A DNA stretch of 15,242 nucleotides from Bacteroidota bacterium (GTDB lineage Bacteria; Bacteroidota; Bacteroidia; Cytophagales; Cyclobacteriaceae): positions 1-15,242 of the forward strand of contig JAEYXN010000308.1 of the NCBI GenBank assembly GCA_023431285.1, in the 5' to 3' direction. Under the pieces are notes generated by a model. It had not been told where the DNA came from. It was given only the letters and a program-made list of their open reading frames with translations, and did no database searches. Below, in pieces: positions 1 to 7,660 of the stretch (its first letter is position 1; the number at the start of each line of letters is the position of its first letter). A program made the position numbers and the translations under genes.

Positions 1-130
1 GATGTATCACCGATTTGTTTTGCTTTTTGTTGTTTCGGAAATTCCGTCCCGGCAATCTCCCCCTTCCTCGTACCATCGAACTTAGAACGGACCTAACTAC
101 AATCTTTTACCCGGGCTTGTGTATAACAAC

Positions 131-178
131 AATATATACGCATCTCCGCTTTTTTCCAACTCGTGTTGCGTGTATATT
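131..178. repeat. Imperfect inverted repeat just downstream of the recombinase gene
   Basis: Positions 131-142 (aatatatacgca) and 167-178 (tgcgtgtatatt) are inverted copies matching at 11 of 12 bases, separated by 24 bases. The repeat lies 4 bases beyond the stop codon of the leftward recombinase gene. It could be a weak AT-rich terminator, although no T-run follows on the minus strand, or a recombinase binding site. Function is not established. Confidence 0.35.
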
Positions 179-182
179 ACTT

Positions 183-1322
183 TTATAGGTTGAGGTTTAG
201 GTTGTCCAATGGACTCTTGATCGTACGCATGAATTTGGTCGAAATATGAGTATATATCTCAGTAGTACGGGAAGAACTGTGCCCAAGCAAAGCCTGGATG
301 TGCCGCAAATCGGTTCCATTCTCCAGTAAATGTGTCGCAAATGAATGCCGTAACGTATGCGCCGAAACAGGCTTGGAAATCCCAGCCGCATGAGCAGCCT
401 TCTTTATTATCGCCTGAACACTCCGCGAACTGTACTTTTTCCCTCCAGGTCCCTCAAACATATACTCCTTTGGCCGATGCTCCAGGTAGTATCTTCGCAG
501 CAACGCAAGGGTAATATCCGATAAAACCGTGGTCCTGTCCTTGCGACCTTTGCCTTGCCTTACCAAAACAATATTCCGGTCACTTTGAATATCTGCAAAC
601 TTAAGATTCAGCAGTTCCGAAAGACGGAGGCCGCAGGAATAGATCGTGACAATGATCGCTTTGTGCTTCAGGTTCACCGCCTGCTCAACAACCCTGGCCA
701 CCTCATTCTCACTGAGCACCGTCGGAAGCTTCTTTTCCGGCCGCGGCCTCTCTATATCATAAAATCGCTGGGGCATATCCAGCACCTGCTCATAATAGAA
801 TTTTATCGAATTGATCGCCTGGTTCTGCAAGGAAAATGACTTTCCCTGCTTCACAATCTGATGAAGATAACTCCGAATGTCGCGTTCACTAATTTCTAAC
901 AGATCCTTGTCCCCGTAGTATCGAATAAATTCACCAAACAGGTGAATGTACGACCGACAAGTACTAAAACTATACCTTTTCAATTCCAATTGCTCAATGT
1001 ACTCCAAAGGGACGACGCGATCCTTTTGCGCCTCAGTCTTGTAGACACTCAGATCAACTTCTTCCGCTCCCTTATACACGGGTGAATTCTTGAAAAAATA
1101 ACGGCAATTGACCCACGCCACACGTTTGTAAACCTGAAACAACCGGTTCAGATTCGAAGGGGTGTTTTCAATATAAAACATTTTATACTCATCTGACCAC
1201 GCCACATCCGCGAAACTCCTCGCGATAGCCTGAATAGTTTCATTAGGAAGAAATTGAATGCCTATACAACGCGTGGCTCCTATCAACAACTGCCTTAATG
1301 TGACAACGGGAAGTTTTTCCAT
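183..1322 (-). CDS. Tyrosine recombinase/integrase (XerC/XerD-like, Bacteroidota type)
   Basis: This encodes a site-specific DNA recombinase of about 379 residues that cuts and rejoins DNA through a tyrosine. The full catalytic set is visible: Arg233 in CGLRLSELLNL, Lys258 in the GKGRKDR hairpin, His322 and Arg325 in HTLRHSFATH, His348 in LLGHSSS, and the nucleophile Tyr357 in TEIYTH. A SAM-like core-binding domain lies at about residues 105-200 (SFSTCRSYIHLFGEFIRYYG onward). The first 100 residues (IGIQFLPN, WSDEYKMFYI, VAWVNCRYFF) are the extension typical of stand-alone Bacteroidota recombinases. The frame is open upstream to an ATG at 1493 and includes one at 1454. I chose 1322 because family members begin at this conserved stretch and the earlier part overlaps the divergent gene. 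The enzyme looks intact. Whether it moves an element here or is a lone resident recombinase cannot be told; no tRNA or clear attachment site is visible. Confidence 0.93.
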   Translation of the reverse strand: MEKLPVVTLRQLLIGATRCIGIQFLPNETIQAIARSFADVAWSDEYKMFYIENTPSNLNRLFQVYKRVAWVNCRYFFKNSPVYKGAEEVDLSVYKTEAQKDRVVPLEYIEQLELKRYSFSTCRSYIHLFGEFIRYYGDKDLLEISERDIRSYLHQIVKQGKSFSLQNQAINSIKFYYEQVLDMPQRFYDIERPRPEKKLPTVLSENEVARVVEQAVNLKHKAIIVTIYSCGLRLSELLNLKFADIQSDRNIVLVRQGKGRKDRTTVLSDITLALLRRYYLEHRPKEYMFEGPGGKKYSSRSVQAIIKKAAHAAGISKPVSAHTLRHSFATHLLENGTDLRHIQALLGHSSSRTTEIYTHISTKFMRTIKSPLDNLNLNL

Positions 1323-1452
1323 AAACTGACTGGTTTCACTCTTGGCAAATCTTGGATTAAATTTCTCTTGCCGTTGTTCAAAACCGAATAGATATGTTTT
1401 TAAACGGATGATAAACGGATATAGACATTTAATAACACTCAAACCGTTAGCC

Positions 1453-1854
1453 ATGAATAAACGAAATTGCCTTGTCTGCAATGCCCCCATCATCGGAAGG
1501 TCAGATAAAAAATATTGCTCAGATCAATGTCGGGCATCACGTCATAACGCCAACAGGAGCCGTACCGAAGATTTCATCTCCGATCTGAACAAAAGTCTTC
1601 GGAAAAACCGAACAATTCTCAACTCTCTGTCCCCGGAAGGAAGGAGCGTGGTCGAAATGACTATTCTAACTAATCTCGGTTTCAAATTCGGCTACTTCAC
1701 TTCCATCTATGTAACCGAACACAGGCAGGTTTTCTATCTCTCCTACGATTACGGATTCACGCCTATCTATGAAAACGGACACAAAAAAGTCCTCATCGTA
1801 AAAGCAGAACCTTTCATGGTCAGCCCAGACCCCTGGAAATACATCCGTAAGTGA
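1453..1854 (+). CDS. Small zinc-ribbon protein, conserved in Bacteroidota, function unknown
   Basis: This is a protein of about 133 residues with an N-terminal zinc ribbon: Cys6 and Cys9 (CLVC), then Cys22 and Cys26 (YCSDQCR), followed by a basic stretch. The C-terminal part (GFKFGYFTSIYVTEHRQVFY, then YDYGFTPI) resembles a group of uncharacterised Bacteroidota proteins I recognise by pattern, which carry a similar KGF.F.YFT.IY segment. The frame is open upstream to 1342, but I chose the ATG at 1453 because the cysteine motif then starts at residue 6 as in relatives, and because the upstream part overlaps the recombinase region. The gene is head-to-head with the recombinase, 130 bases apart. 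A weak TAnnTTTG-like box (TATGTTTT, 1393-1400) lies upstream with a TTG 22 bases before it. A nucleic-acid or regulatory role is only a guess from the zinc ribbon. Confidence 0.75.
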   Translation: MNKRNCLVCNAPIIGRSDKKYCSDQCRASRHNANRSRTEDFISDLNKSLRKNRTILNSLSPEGRSVVEMTILTNLGFKFGYFTSIYVTEHRQVFYLSYDYGFTPIYENGHKKVLIVKAEPFMVSPDPWKYIRK

Positions 1855-1913
1855 CAGTCAGAGATAAACCACATTGAAGTAAAACTTATCAAATTTTCCT
1901 TCCAAACACCATG

Positions 1914-1983
1914 AAGCCCTCCTTCCCCCCACAAGGCCTTCACTGGACGCTCACAGCACGCTGAGTGGGCGATGAGAGGGCTT
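1914..1983. repeat. Long inverted repeat in the convergent spacer (possible dispersed element)
   Basis: aagccctc (1914-1921) and gagggctt (1976-1983) are perfect 8-base inverted copies. They enclose 54 bases that contain a smaller CTCA/TGAG inverted pair (ctcacagcacgctgag, starting at about 1950). No T-run follows on either strand, so a simple terminator is unlikely. The block lies between convergent gene ends and looks like a structured non-coding or REP-like element, but only one copy is present in the window. Confidence 0.35.
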
Positions 1984-2025
1984 ATCTTACCTTTCACATG
2001 CTTTTTGCCTGGGTGTTTCTATCGT

Positions 2026-2044
2026 AAAACCGGGAATTTCCCGG
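2026..2044 (-). terminator. Candidate rho-independent terminator, distal of a tandem pair
   Basis: On the minus strand, CCGGG-AAATT-CCCGG (2044-2030) is a perfect 5-bp GC stem with a 5-base loop, followed directly by TTTT (2029-2026). It lies about 75 bases downstream of the FecA-like receptor stop codon and acts in the same direction. On the plus strand the stem is not followed by T residues, so it would serve the leftward operon. Confidence 0.5.
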
Positions 2045-2059
2045 GATGTCTGTCAAAGC

Positions 2060-2084
2060 AAAAAGGCCACCTTTTAGCAGCCTT
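2060..2084 (-). terminator. Rho-independent terminator of the leftward operon
   Basis: On the minus strand, AAGGCTGC (2084-2077), a 6-base loop TAAAAG, and GTGGCCTT (2070-2063) form an 8-bp RNA stem with two G-U pairs, running into a T-run (2064-2060). It starts 32 bases after the receptor stop codon. On the plus strand the G-U pairs become mismatches, which favours a leftward role. Confidence 0.6.
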
Positions 2085-2116
2085 CTTTTGGTCTTTTAAG
2101 TACGATTCAAGCCAAC

Positions 2117-4321
2117 TTAAAGCATGATCCCGAAAGTCGCGACGAATGACCTCCCATCCGATGGCCAGATCCCAGGACCAGGATAAAACTGCGGGCGCTT
2201 CGTGAAATAACTTTTATCAAGAACATTGTTCACGTTGAACCGGAACAACAATGACGGTGAAATCTTCCAGGTGGTGTTGATGTCCACCAAACTGTAGGCA
2301 GGGACAGCACCCATTGCTCCGGTAACAGTGGGTTTCTCAATGTTGAGCGCGTCTGCGTACGATTTTGCTGTATAACTATACAACACAGAAATACTCGCAA
2401 AACGAAGACGTAAATTCACACCATTCCGTGAGATCAGCTCAGGCGCACTCTCTACTTTGTTTCCATCAATGTTGACGTTCTCATCTCCCATCCTGATCGT
2501 GGCATCCTTATAACGCGCGTCCTGCAACGCCGTAGAACTGAACACAGACAGACCAAACTTATCGACCGGGAAATAATACTCCAAAAACAATTCAGCTCCG
2601 CGGGAAACGGAGTTACCAATATTGGTGCGCAGATAAATTGTATTTCCGTTATCAGCATCGTTCTCAACAAGCATCCCAAGACGATTGTTATACGAGACCT
2701 GATACACTCCAACATCCCATCGTAGTGCACTGGTCATTCCACGAAATCCTGCCTCGAGATTATAGCCATCAGCATCCTGAAGATTGTCATCTACCTTCTC
2801 GAAGACAGACGATGGTACGATGTCTTTCAGGATCACCGGTCGATACGATTGTGCAAAGCCAGCATAGAAGTTCTGATACGGTGACAAGGTGTATTGCACG
2901 TTCACCCCAAACAAAGCGAACTGATGCACGATCTCATTCGGAAAGGTTTCATCCGGATAATAAGACAATTTACCTTGAAGGTCTGAAGTACCAGACTCCA
3001 CCCTCATCCCGGGACTTATGGAAAATCGATCAGAAATTAAAAGCCTGTTCTCAACAAATGCAGCAATGTTCGACGTCCTGAAGTGCATATCCCTGCCCCA
3101 TCCTGGCAGCACCAGCGAGAGGTCATAATCATTCCCGGTGGTTCCGATTCCCTGTTGACGCCGATGAAGATCGTTGTTCATTAACTGTACACCGGCAACA
3201 AGGGCACTCTGCTGATCAAACAGATTGTACTTATGCAATAATCGCAGCTCACTCGTGTAACTGTTATAGCGGTCGATATCTACCTGCCTGTGCGCGTAGT
3301 CCTGCGTGAACGGGTCAATCACATCAGGAATATTCGCGGGCCTGTCGAACATCACACTATTGCGTGTACCCAGCACTGCAGAGGTGAGCCACTTGACCGT
3401 GGTGTTCTCACTCACATCCCAAACCAGTTCCACTGAAGGAATATAGATATCAGGGCTGTAATAATTTCTGCTGCGTGTTGCCTGTCGGGGATCCTGCGCG
3501 AACTCTTCATCATTAAGAGCGCCGGCTAACTGATGAAGATATTTTGAATGCGATATTTCGAAGTTGAGGGTCACTCTATCGGATGGCCTGTACGCAATCA
3601 ACGCGGCTTGCGCCTGCGCGTCCGAACGACTGGAACGCCGGTATCCATCGGCGACACGATTATGGATGTACGCATAATAATCCACCTTACCAATGCGTCC
3701 ACCCACTGCGTTGTAGGTACTCAGAAGTCCGAAGGAACCAATGCTGTTCACACTTTCGAAGCTGAAGCGTCTGGTAGTATCCGCTTTCTTGGTGATGTAA
3801 TTAATCATTCCGCCAAACTGTGCTCCATACTGCAGCGATCCTGTCCCACGTACGAGTTGAATGCGTTCCACTGCCTCCATAGGCATACTGAAGTGACTGG
3901 CAGGATACCCATACATGTCGGAGTTCGTGATGGCGTCGTTTCTGCGGATGTTGAATTCCCATCCGCGATGGGGATCGAGCCCCCTGGTAGAAATGTTCAC
4001 CTGGTTGCCGGTCCCGTCCATGTCGTAAACAAACACACCAGGTACTTTAGCAAAGATCTGTCGGGCATTCTTTTCGGCAACATTGGCGTCCAATGTGCTC
4101 ATGTTGATCACCTCATTCTTTTTGCCCGACCAAAGTCGTGTTCCATCGATCGCGGGAAGACGCTCAAGATTCTGAATCTTTTCTCCACTGATCGTTACTT
4201 CCGAAAGTTGTTTGGTGCGCAGCGAATCTCCCTCCTGCGCCATTCCGGTATTAACAAAGGAGCAAAGCGCGACCATTACGGTCAACGCCTTGCCTGCCTG
4301 TAAAATTCTAGTCAGCACCAT
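2117..4321 (-). CDS. FecA-type TonB-dependent outer-membrane receptor
   Basis: This encodes a 734-residue outer-membrane receptor that would import a ligand using TonB energy. A signal peptide covers about residues 1-28 (hydrophobic stretch, then NTGMAQ). The plug domain spans about 70-185 with the features of the FecA group: VPGVFVYDMDG at 93-103, ISTRGLDPHRGWEFN at 110-124, NSDMYGYPASH, VERIQLVRGTGSLQYG, and GGMINYITKK. The rest is a beta-barrel rich in alternating aromatic residues (for example FYAGFAQSYRPVI, RGAELFLEYYF, FRFNVNNVLDKSYF). It lacks the N-terminal carboxypeptidase-like domain of the other receptor in this window. FecA relatives carry ferric citrate or siderophores, so an iron chelate is the default guess, but the ligand cannot be read from sequence. 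Its start overlaps the 3' end of the haloperoxidase gene by 14 bases, implying translational coupling in one leftward operon. Confidence 0.93.
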   Translation of the reverse strand: MVLTRILQAGKALTVMVALCSFVNTGMAQEGDSLRTKQLSEVTISGEKIQNLERLPAIDGTRLWSGKKNEVINMSTLDANVAEKNARQIFAKVPGVFVYDMDGTGNQVNISTRGLDPHRGWEFNIRRNDAITNSDMYGYPASHFSMPMEAVERIQLVRGTGSLQYGAQFGGMINYITKKADTTRRFSFESVNSIGSFGLLSTYNAVGGRIGKVDYYAYIHNRVADGYRRSSRSDAQAQAALIAYRPSDRVTLNFEISHSKYLHQLAGALNDEEFAQDPRQATRSRNYYSPDIYIPSVELVWDVSENTTVKWLTSAVLGTRNSVMFDRPANIPDVIDPFTQDYAHRQVDIDRYNSYTSELRLLHKYNLFDQQSALVAGVQLMNNDLHRRQQGIGTTGNDYDLSLVLPGWGRDMHFRTSNIAAFVENRLLISDRFSISPGMRVESGTSDLQGKLSYYPDETFPNEIVHQFALFGVNVQYTLSPYQNFYAGFAQSYRPVILKDIVPSSVFEKVDDNLQDADGYNLEAGFRGMTSALRWDVGVYQVSYNNRLGMLVENDADNGNTIYLRTNIGNSVSRGAELFLEYYFPVDKFGLSVFSSTALQDARYKDATIRMGDENVNIDGNKVESAPELISRNGVNLRLRFASISVLYSYTAKSYADALNIEKPTVTGAMGAVPAYSLVDINTTWKISPSLLFRFNVNNVLDKSYFTKRPQFYPGPGIWPSDGRSFVATFGIML

Positions 4322-5870
4322 CAGCCTTCATCTTGTCCAATGTGTATTCAGCAACCGCTTTACCTTGCGTGATCCCCACTTCTGCATCGAAGCGATAGTG
4401 AATCCCCGCATAGATACGTGACTCAGCAGCCTCGTCGGCCCACTTGTCACAAAGAGCAGCTTCCTGCGGATAAACATATGAAAGTATTGACGCTGCGGCA
4501 GCAGAAAAGGTACTGTGACCCGAAGTATAGCTGGGGAAGTTCGGTGTTCCGAGAATAGTTTTGAAGCCGGGAATCGCCTGTACCGGTCTTGGATAATGGT
4601 AGTGATACTTCGCATCCCAGCAGCTGATCCCCGCATCCTGAATGGCCATGTTCAGGTAAGCCATGATGCGAGCCGAGCGCAAAGGATTTTCCTTGTACTT
4701 GATGATGAAGTCCTTTGCAAACTTGTTCCAGTGTCCCGGAGGTGTGTAAGACCCGAGGCCATCAGACCACCAGTTGGCGATCTTTCTCATTTCTTCGGTC
4801 ATGTTATCCTGCATGCTTTTCAATTCAGCAGCAGCCTCCTTAAACTCAGCAGAGCCGAGTGCAGGCGGAGGCTCCGGACGTACAGCCTCTACGTTGGGAA
4901 CACTCCACATCTTTACTTTTGAATAAAGAGGCGCAAGTCCTACAGGTCTACGCGGAATTTCCTGGTTCTCCCATTTCCAACCGAAACGATCAAACGCAGA
5001 TTGCGCTATAGAATCTGAAACAGGTTTTGGAGTTTGTGCCTTGCTCATTCCGTCCGTTCTGGCACGCGCCATGGTGACCTGAACAACAGCAGTGGCGATC
5101 TCCGCACCTGCCGTGATGTCGCTTTCAACATTCACTCCTGCCCACTGCAAGCTTTCGAGATGCTCCTCTGCCTTCTTATTGAGGTAGTCAACCTCAAGCG
5201 GAAACATTGCTTTGAGGATATCACGAGAGACCACGGCGATCGCTGCGCCATCAGATGGATATGAAGGCAAATCGGAATTTCCATACGCTGCTTCAATAGA
5301 CGCGTCGTGGTGTGATGGAGAAAGGCGATTGTACTCAAACTTATAGTTCCATGTTGTGATCAACGCATCGAACTGTGCGACACTCAGGTGAGCCAACATC
5401 CTGCTGGTGTAAGCCGGGTGCGCAAACGGAAATGCTGGCGGTCCCTCTGGATTTGCAGAATTTGGAAGCGTGTAAGTACCATCAGGATTCGGACCAGGAA
5501 TCAGATTATATTTCGCTGCAAGCTCAAGGGCGATCTCGTTCCATCTCAGCAACGGATTGTTCGTCCAGTAGTTGACCGCATCTCTTTGCTTTCCGGAGAG
5601 GTTTGCCTGTTTACTCTTCAGGGAAACAAGCTCGGCCTGGTATTCATCGCTGTTCACATCTGCAGGCTCAGCAATTGAAATCTGGCTGGAGCTCTCAAGA
5701 AGAATTGGAGTCCATGATCCACCGTCTGCATCAAGCTTCGAAAATTCATAAGCCGAGTATTTCGCATAGCGCGGCATCTCGTGATTGTCGCACGACGTAA
5801 ACAATGCTGCGCCCGAAAATCCAAACACCAGGGCCAGCAGTATATATTTTTTGATATTAGATGAGTTCAT
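4308..5870 (-). CDS. Vanadium-dependent haloperoxidase / PAP2-family lipoprotein
   Basis: This encodes a 520-residue exported protein. The ATG at 5870 gives a clean lipoprotein signal (MNSSNIKKY, hydrophobic core, LFTSC with Cys27); an ATG at 5912 would add 14 residues and run into the upstream gene. The C-terminal half carries the full vanadate/phosphate-binding signature of vanadium haloperoxidases and PAP2 phosphatases: Lys421-x6-Arg428-Pro, Ser450-Gly451-His452 in PSYTSGHS, and Ser-Arg485-x5-His491-x3-Asp. The enzyme would use hydrogen peroxide to oxidise halide or, alternatively, act as an acid phosphatase. The length and two-bundle organisation fit haloperoxidases better. The N-terminal half (about 157-255) is a degenerate copy of the C-terminal half at a constant offset of 244 residues, with most ligands lost. 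It follows the barrel gene by 10 bases. It probably faces the periplasm or cell surface. Confidence 0.88.
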   Translation of the reverse strand: MNSSNIKKYILLALVFGFSGAALFTSCDNHEMPRYAKYSAYEFSKLDADGGSWTPILLESSSQISIAEPADVNSDEYQAELVSLKSKQANLSGKQRDAVNYWTNNPLLRWNEIALELAAKYNLIPGPNPDGTYTLPNSANPEGPPAFPFAHPAYTSRMLAHLSVAQFDALITTWNYKFEYNRLSPSHHDASIEAAYGNSDLPSYPSDGAAIAVVSRDILKAMFPLEVDYLNKKAEEHLESLQWAGVNVESDITAGAEIATAVVQVTMARARTDGMSKAQTPKPVSDSIAQSAFDRFGWKWENQEIPRRPVGLAPLYSKVKMWSVPNVEAVRPEPPPALGSAEFKEAAAELKSMQDNMTEEMRKIANWWSDGLGSYTPPGHWNKFAKDFIIKYKENPLRSARIMAYLNMAIQDAGISCWDAKYHYHYPRPVQAIPGFKTILGTPNFPSYTSGHSTFSAAAASILSYVYPQEAALCDKWADEAAESRIYAGIHYRFDAEVGITQGKAVAEYTLDKMKADGAD

Positions 5871-5880
5871 TTCGATAAAA

Positions 5881-6801
5881 TTAGAAGCTGAATTGATAAG
5901 TTCCACCGACACCGAACGAGGTCACTTTCCCCATGTTCCGTCCATTGAGCATCTGGTTGTAGTACGCAAGCAAACCAAGTCCTTTTACCTTCTTGGTGAA
6001 ATACTGAATCGATCCACCAACCTGATCGAAAACCACTTTATTGGTAGGCTGTGCCGCGTTGTACTTGCGAATATCATCACCGCTTGTTGACGCCAACTTA
6101 TAGTACGACGCCTCGATCTTCAGTGAGTTATCAAAGAACCAGAAGCCAACGACACCGCTGAACTCATTTGCGCTGGGCACATCCATCCATGTGGTATAGT
6201 ATGACCCATTGTTATAATAGTAGTCACGTTCCACCTCGGTCTGTCCGCGGAAGAGGTGTCCCCCCAATGCACGAACATACAATCCCATATCAAACTTGTA
6301 CTGTACGATACCCCGCACACTCAGTTCGTCGGTGCCGTTACCAATACTGTAAGGCCTGTAGTCCGACAGATAATTGGTAATCGGTGTAGCAAATCCTGTC
6401 GACACATAGGCAGACAGTTTGCCTTTTCCCATCTCCTTATTCACTGCGCGATACTTCAGTGCGATGCTGAGATCCTGAAATCCCTTCACACCCTGGAGCT
6501 GCCCTCCATTGGGTTCTGTGGATTCAGTTTGAACATACGGAACACCGATGTAGAAATTCAACTGATCGAGTATGCCCACTGCGATCATAGGCCCAACCGA
6601 CATGCGTTTGACGGTAGCAATAGTTTCATTGCTTCTCAGGAATGTTCCCTCCCAATACTGGTCGAAGGAACCGCGTTCATAAATGACGGCAATACATGCC
6701 TCACGTTTTTTCATCATTTGAGCGTCTGAGGGAGTCTGCGCCGACACGGTCAGGCACGTTCCCAACAGCAAGCCCATGGCAAGAGTGGTAAAAAGTTTCA
6801 T
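5881..6801 (-). CDS. Outer-membrane beta-barrel protein, MetA-like transporter type
   Basis: This is a 306-residue protein with a signal peptide (MKLFTTLAMGLLLG to VSA, cleavage near residue 21) and repeated amphipathic beta-strands ending in a terminal Phe (GGTYQFSF), as expected for an outer-membrane barrel. The segments VKRMSVGPMIAVGILDQLNF (64-83), YIGVPYV (84-90) and GVKGFQDLSIALKYR (104-118) match the layout of the 'MetA-pathway of phenol degradation' putative transporter family, in which a strand, a D-x-L turn, 'PY' and 'G..D' recur. I chose the ATG at 6801 because the signal peptide starts there; the frame extends to 6846. It is first in the tight leftward operon with the haloperoxidase and FecA-like receptor. 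A role as a channel for the haloperoxidase substrate or product is inference from position only. Confidence 0.75.
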   Translation of the reverse strand: MKLFTTLAMGLLLGTCLTVSAQTPSDAQMMKKREACIAVIYERGSFDQYWEGTFLRSNETIATVKRMSVGPMIAVGILDQLNFYIGVPYVQTESTEPNGGQLQGVKGFQDLSIALKYRAVNKEMGKGKLSAYVSTGFATPITNYLSDYRPYSIGNGTDELSVRGIVQYKFDMGLYVRALGGHLFRGQTEVERDYYYNNGSYYTTWMDVPSANEFSGVVGFWFFDNSLKIEASYYKLASTSGDDIRKYNAAQPTNKVVFDQVGGSIQYFTKKVKGLGLLAYYNQMLNGRNMGKVTSFGVGGTYQFSF

Positions 6802-6955
6802 CAATAGATTAAGGTTTAGGTGTACGTTTGGATTATCAACAGACACAACAAATCACGTAACGGGTACATGACATGCCGAGGCACATTTGAACTACGGAAA
6901 ATGTTAGACCAATCGCTGACGTATGCCGCTCAGGACAACATCAGCACAGGTTACT

Positions 6956-7519
6956 TCAGGAGAAGTAAAGATGGAAAGCAGGCCTTGGTGGTGGACCTGG
7001 TATAGCGGGTGCGCAGTCTTCAGAAAGTGAGGACGACGCCAAAGAAACTGTAACAGAACGATTCCATCCTTCGCTGCTGTGGGACACAACAAATGTAGAT
7101 GGAACAAAATCTTTTATGAAAGTAAGCTGCGTTTTCGAATGAGATTTGCCATCATGCGGTTTGTCCGTGAATGTTTTCACGTAGTCCGCGAGGGCTTGTT
7201 TGATATTTTTTGTTTTGACGTCCTTGATACAGACAATAAAGAGCGTGTCGTTGGAGAGCTTTTGCTTCACAAGCCTGTAGAATTCCCCCTGATGTTCAAA
7301 GGAGCCGTCCACCCTTTTGTAGTCTTCGTCGTCGATGATGTATGGAATGGAAAGCGGGAGTTTCAAAGTTATGGTTTCTTCCGGCGCATAGCGGTCCTCA
7401 TCGAGGCGATGAACCATCTCCTTTTTCGCCTTGTAACCGAGCCCGAGAAATAATCCGTAGAACCCCATTGTGTTGAACAGGATCAAAACGATTAAAACGG
7501 TGGCAATTGTGGTCTTCAC
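6956..7519 (-). CDS. Membrane-anchored protein of unknown function, paralogue A
   Basis: This is about 187 residues from a GTG at 7519, or 193 from an ATG at 7537. It has one N-terminal hydrophobic helix (TIATVLIVLILFNTMGFYGL) followed by a presumably periplasmic domain of about 150 residues with many conserved patches (LPLSIPY, EDYKRVDG, YRLVKQK, DTLFIVCIKD, ADYVKTFTD, FIKDF) and a Pro/Ser-rich tail. It aligns without gaps, up to about the TFTD segment, to the divergent gene at 7661-8206, at roughly half identity. I prefer the GTG start because it matches the paralogue's first residues (MK, then the hydrophobic run) and because the promoter-like box at 7542-7535 covers the ATG. The same strand continues into the barrel gene after 154 bases without a clear terminator, so readthrough into the leftward operon is possible. 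I recognise no functional domain. Confidence 0.8.
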   Translation of the reverse strand: MKTTIATVLIVLILFNTMGFYGLFLGLGYKAKKEMVHRLDEDRYAPEETITLKLPLSIPYIIDDEDYKRVDGSFEHQGEFYRLVKQKLSNDTLFIVCIKDVKTKNIKQALADYVKTFTDKPHDGKSHSKTQLTFIKDFVPSTFVVSHSSEGWNRSVTVSLASSSLSEDCAPAIPGPPPRPAFHLYFS

Positions 7520-7534
7520 GGGGCTAGTGGAATA

Positions 7535-7565
7535 CATAGGTAGAGAAATTAATATGAAATGTCAA
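7535..7565 (-). promoter_or_regulatory. Bacteroidota-type promoter candidate for paralogue A
   Basis: On the minus strand, TTG (7565-7563) is followed after 20 bases by TACCTATG (7542-7535), matching five of the six fixed positions of the Bacteroidota TAnnTTTG box. It ends 15 bases before the preferred GTG start. The arrangement mirrors the candidate for paralogue B on the other strand. Matches of this quality can occur by chance. Confidence 0.35.
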
Positions 7566-7611
7566 TAGGGTGTCCGTGGTGAGGAGATTAGTCATGGATC
7601 GCCGCGGCAAC

Positions 7612-7642
7612 TTGGAATAGTAACCGAATTCCCATAGCTTAG
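7612..7642 (+). promoter_or_regulatory. Bacteroidota-type promoter candidate for paralogue B
   Basis: TTG (7612-7614) is followed after 20 bases by TAGCTTAG (7635-7642), five of six fixed positions of TAnnTTTG. It ends 18 bases before the TTG start codon at 7661. It has the same spacing and match quality as the divergent partner, which is the main support. Confidence 0.35.
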
Positions 7643-7660
7643 TATTAACAACCCTGAATC

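Noticed and set aside
1..96. Open frames at the left edge: plus strand 1-96 and a minus-strand ATG near 80 reading toward the edge (arginine-rich start)
   Set aside because: Both are under 35 codons, cut by the edge and match nothing I recognise; neither can be supported as a gene.
1767..1997. Leftward open frame of 76 codons across the convergent spacer
   Set aside because: It overlaps the zinc-ribbon gene end and the inverted repeat, has no recognisable start context or domain, and its Cys/Pro/Gly-rich composition looks like translated non-coding repeat.
3548..4303. Rightward frame of 251 codons inside the FecA-like receptor
   Set aside because: It is antisense to a receptor with clear plug motifs on the other strand; a shadow frame.
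6915..6945. Hairpin (gctgacg / catcagc, loop 17) after paralogue A as a leftward terminator
   Set aside because: The loop is long and no T-run follows on the minus strand, so termination is not supported.
7079..7453. Rightward frame of 124 codons inside paralogue A
   Set aside because: It is fully antisense to a gene supported by a close paralogue, and the translation has no domain or signal features.
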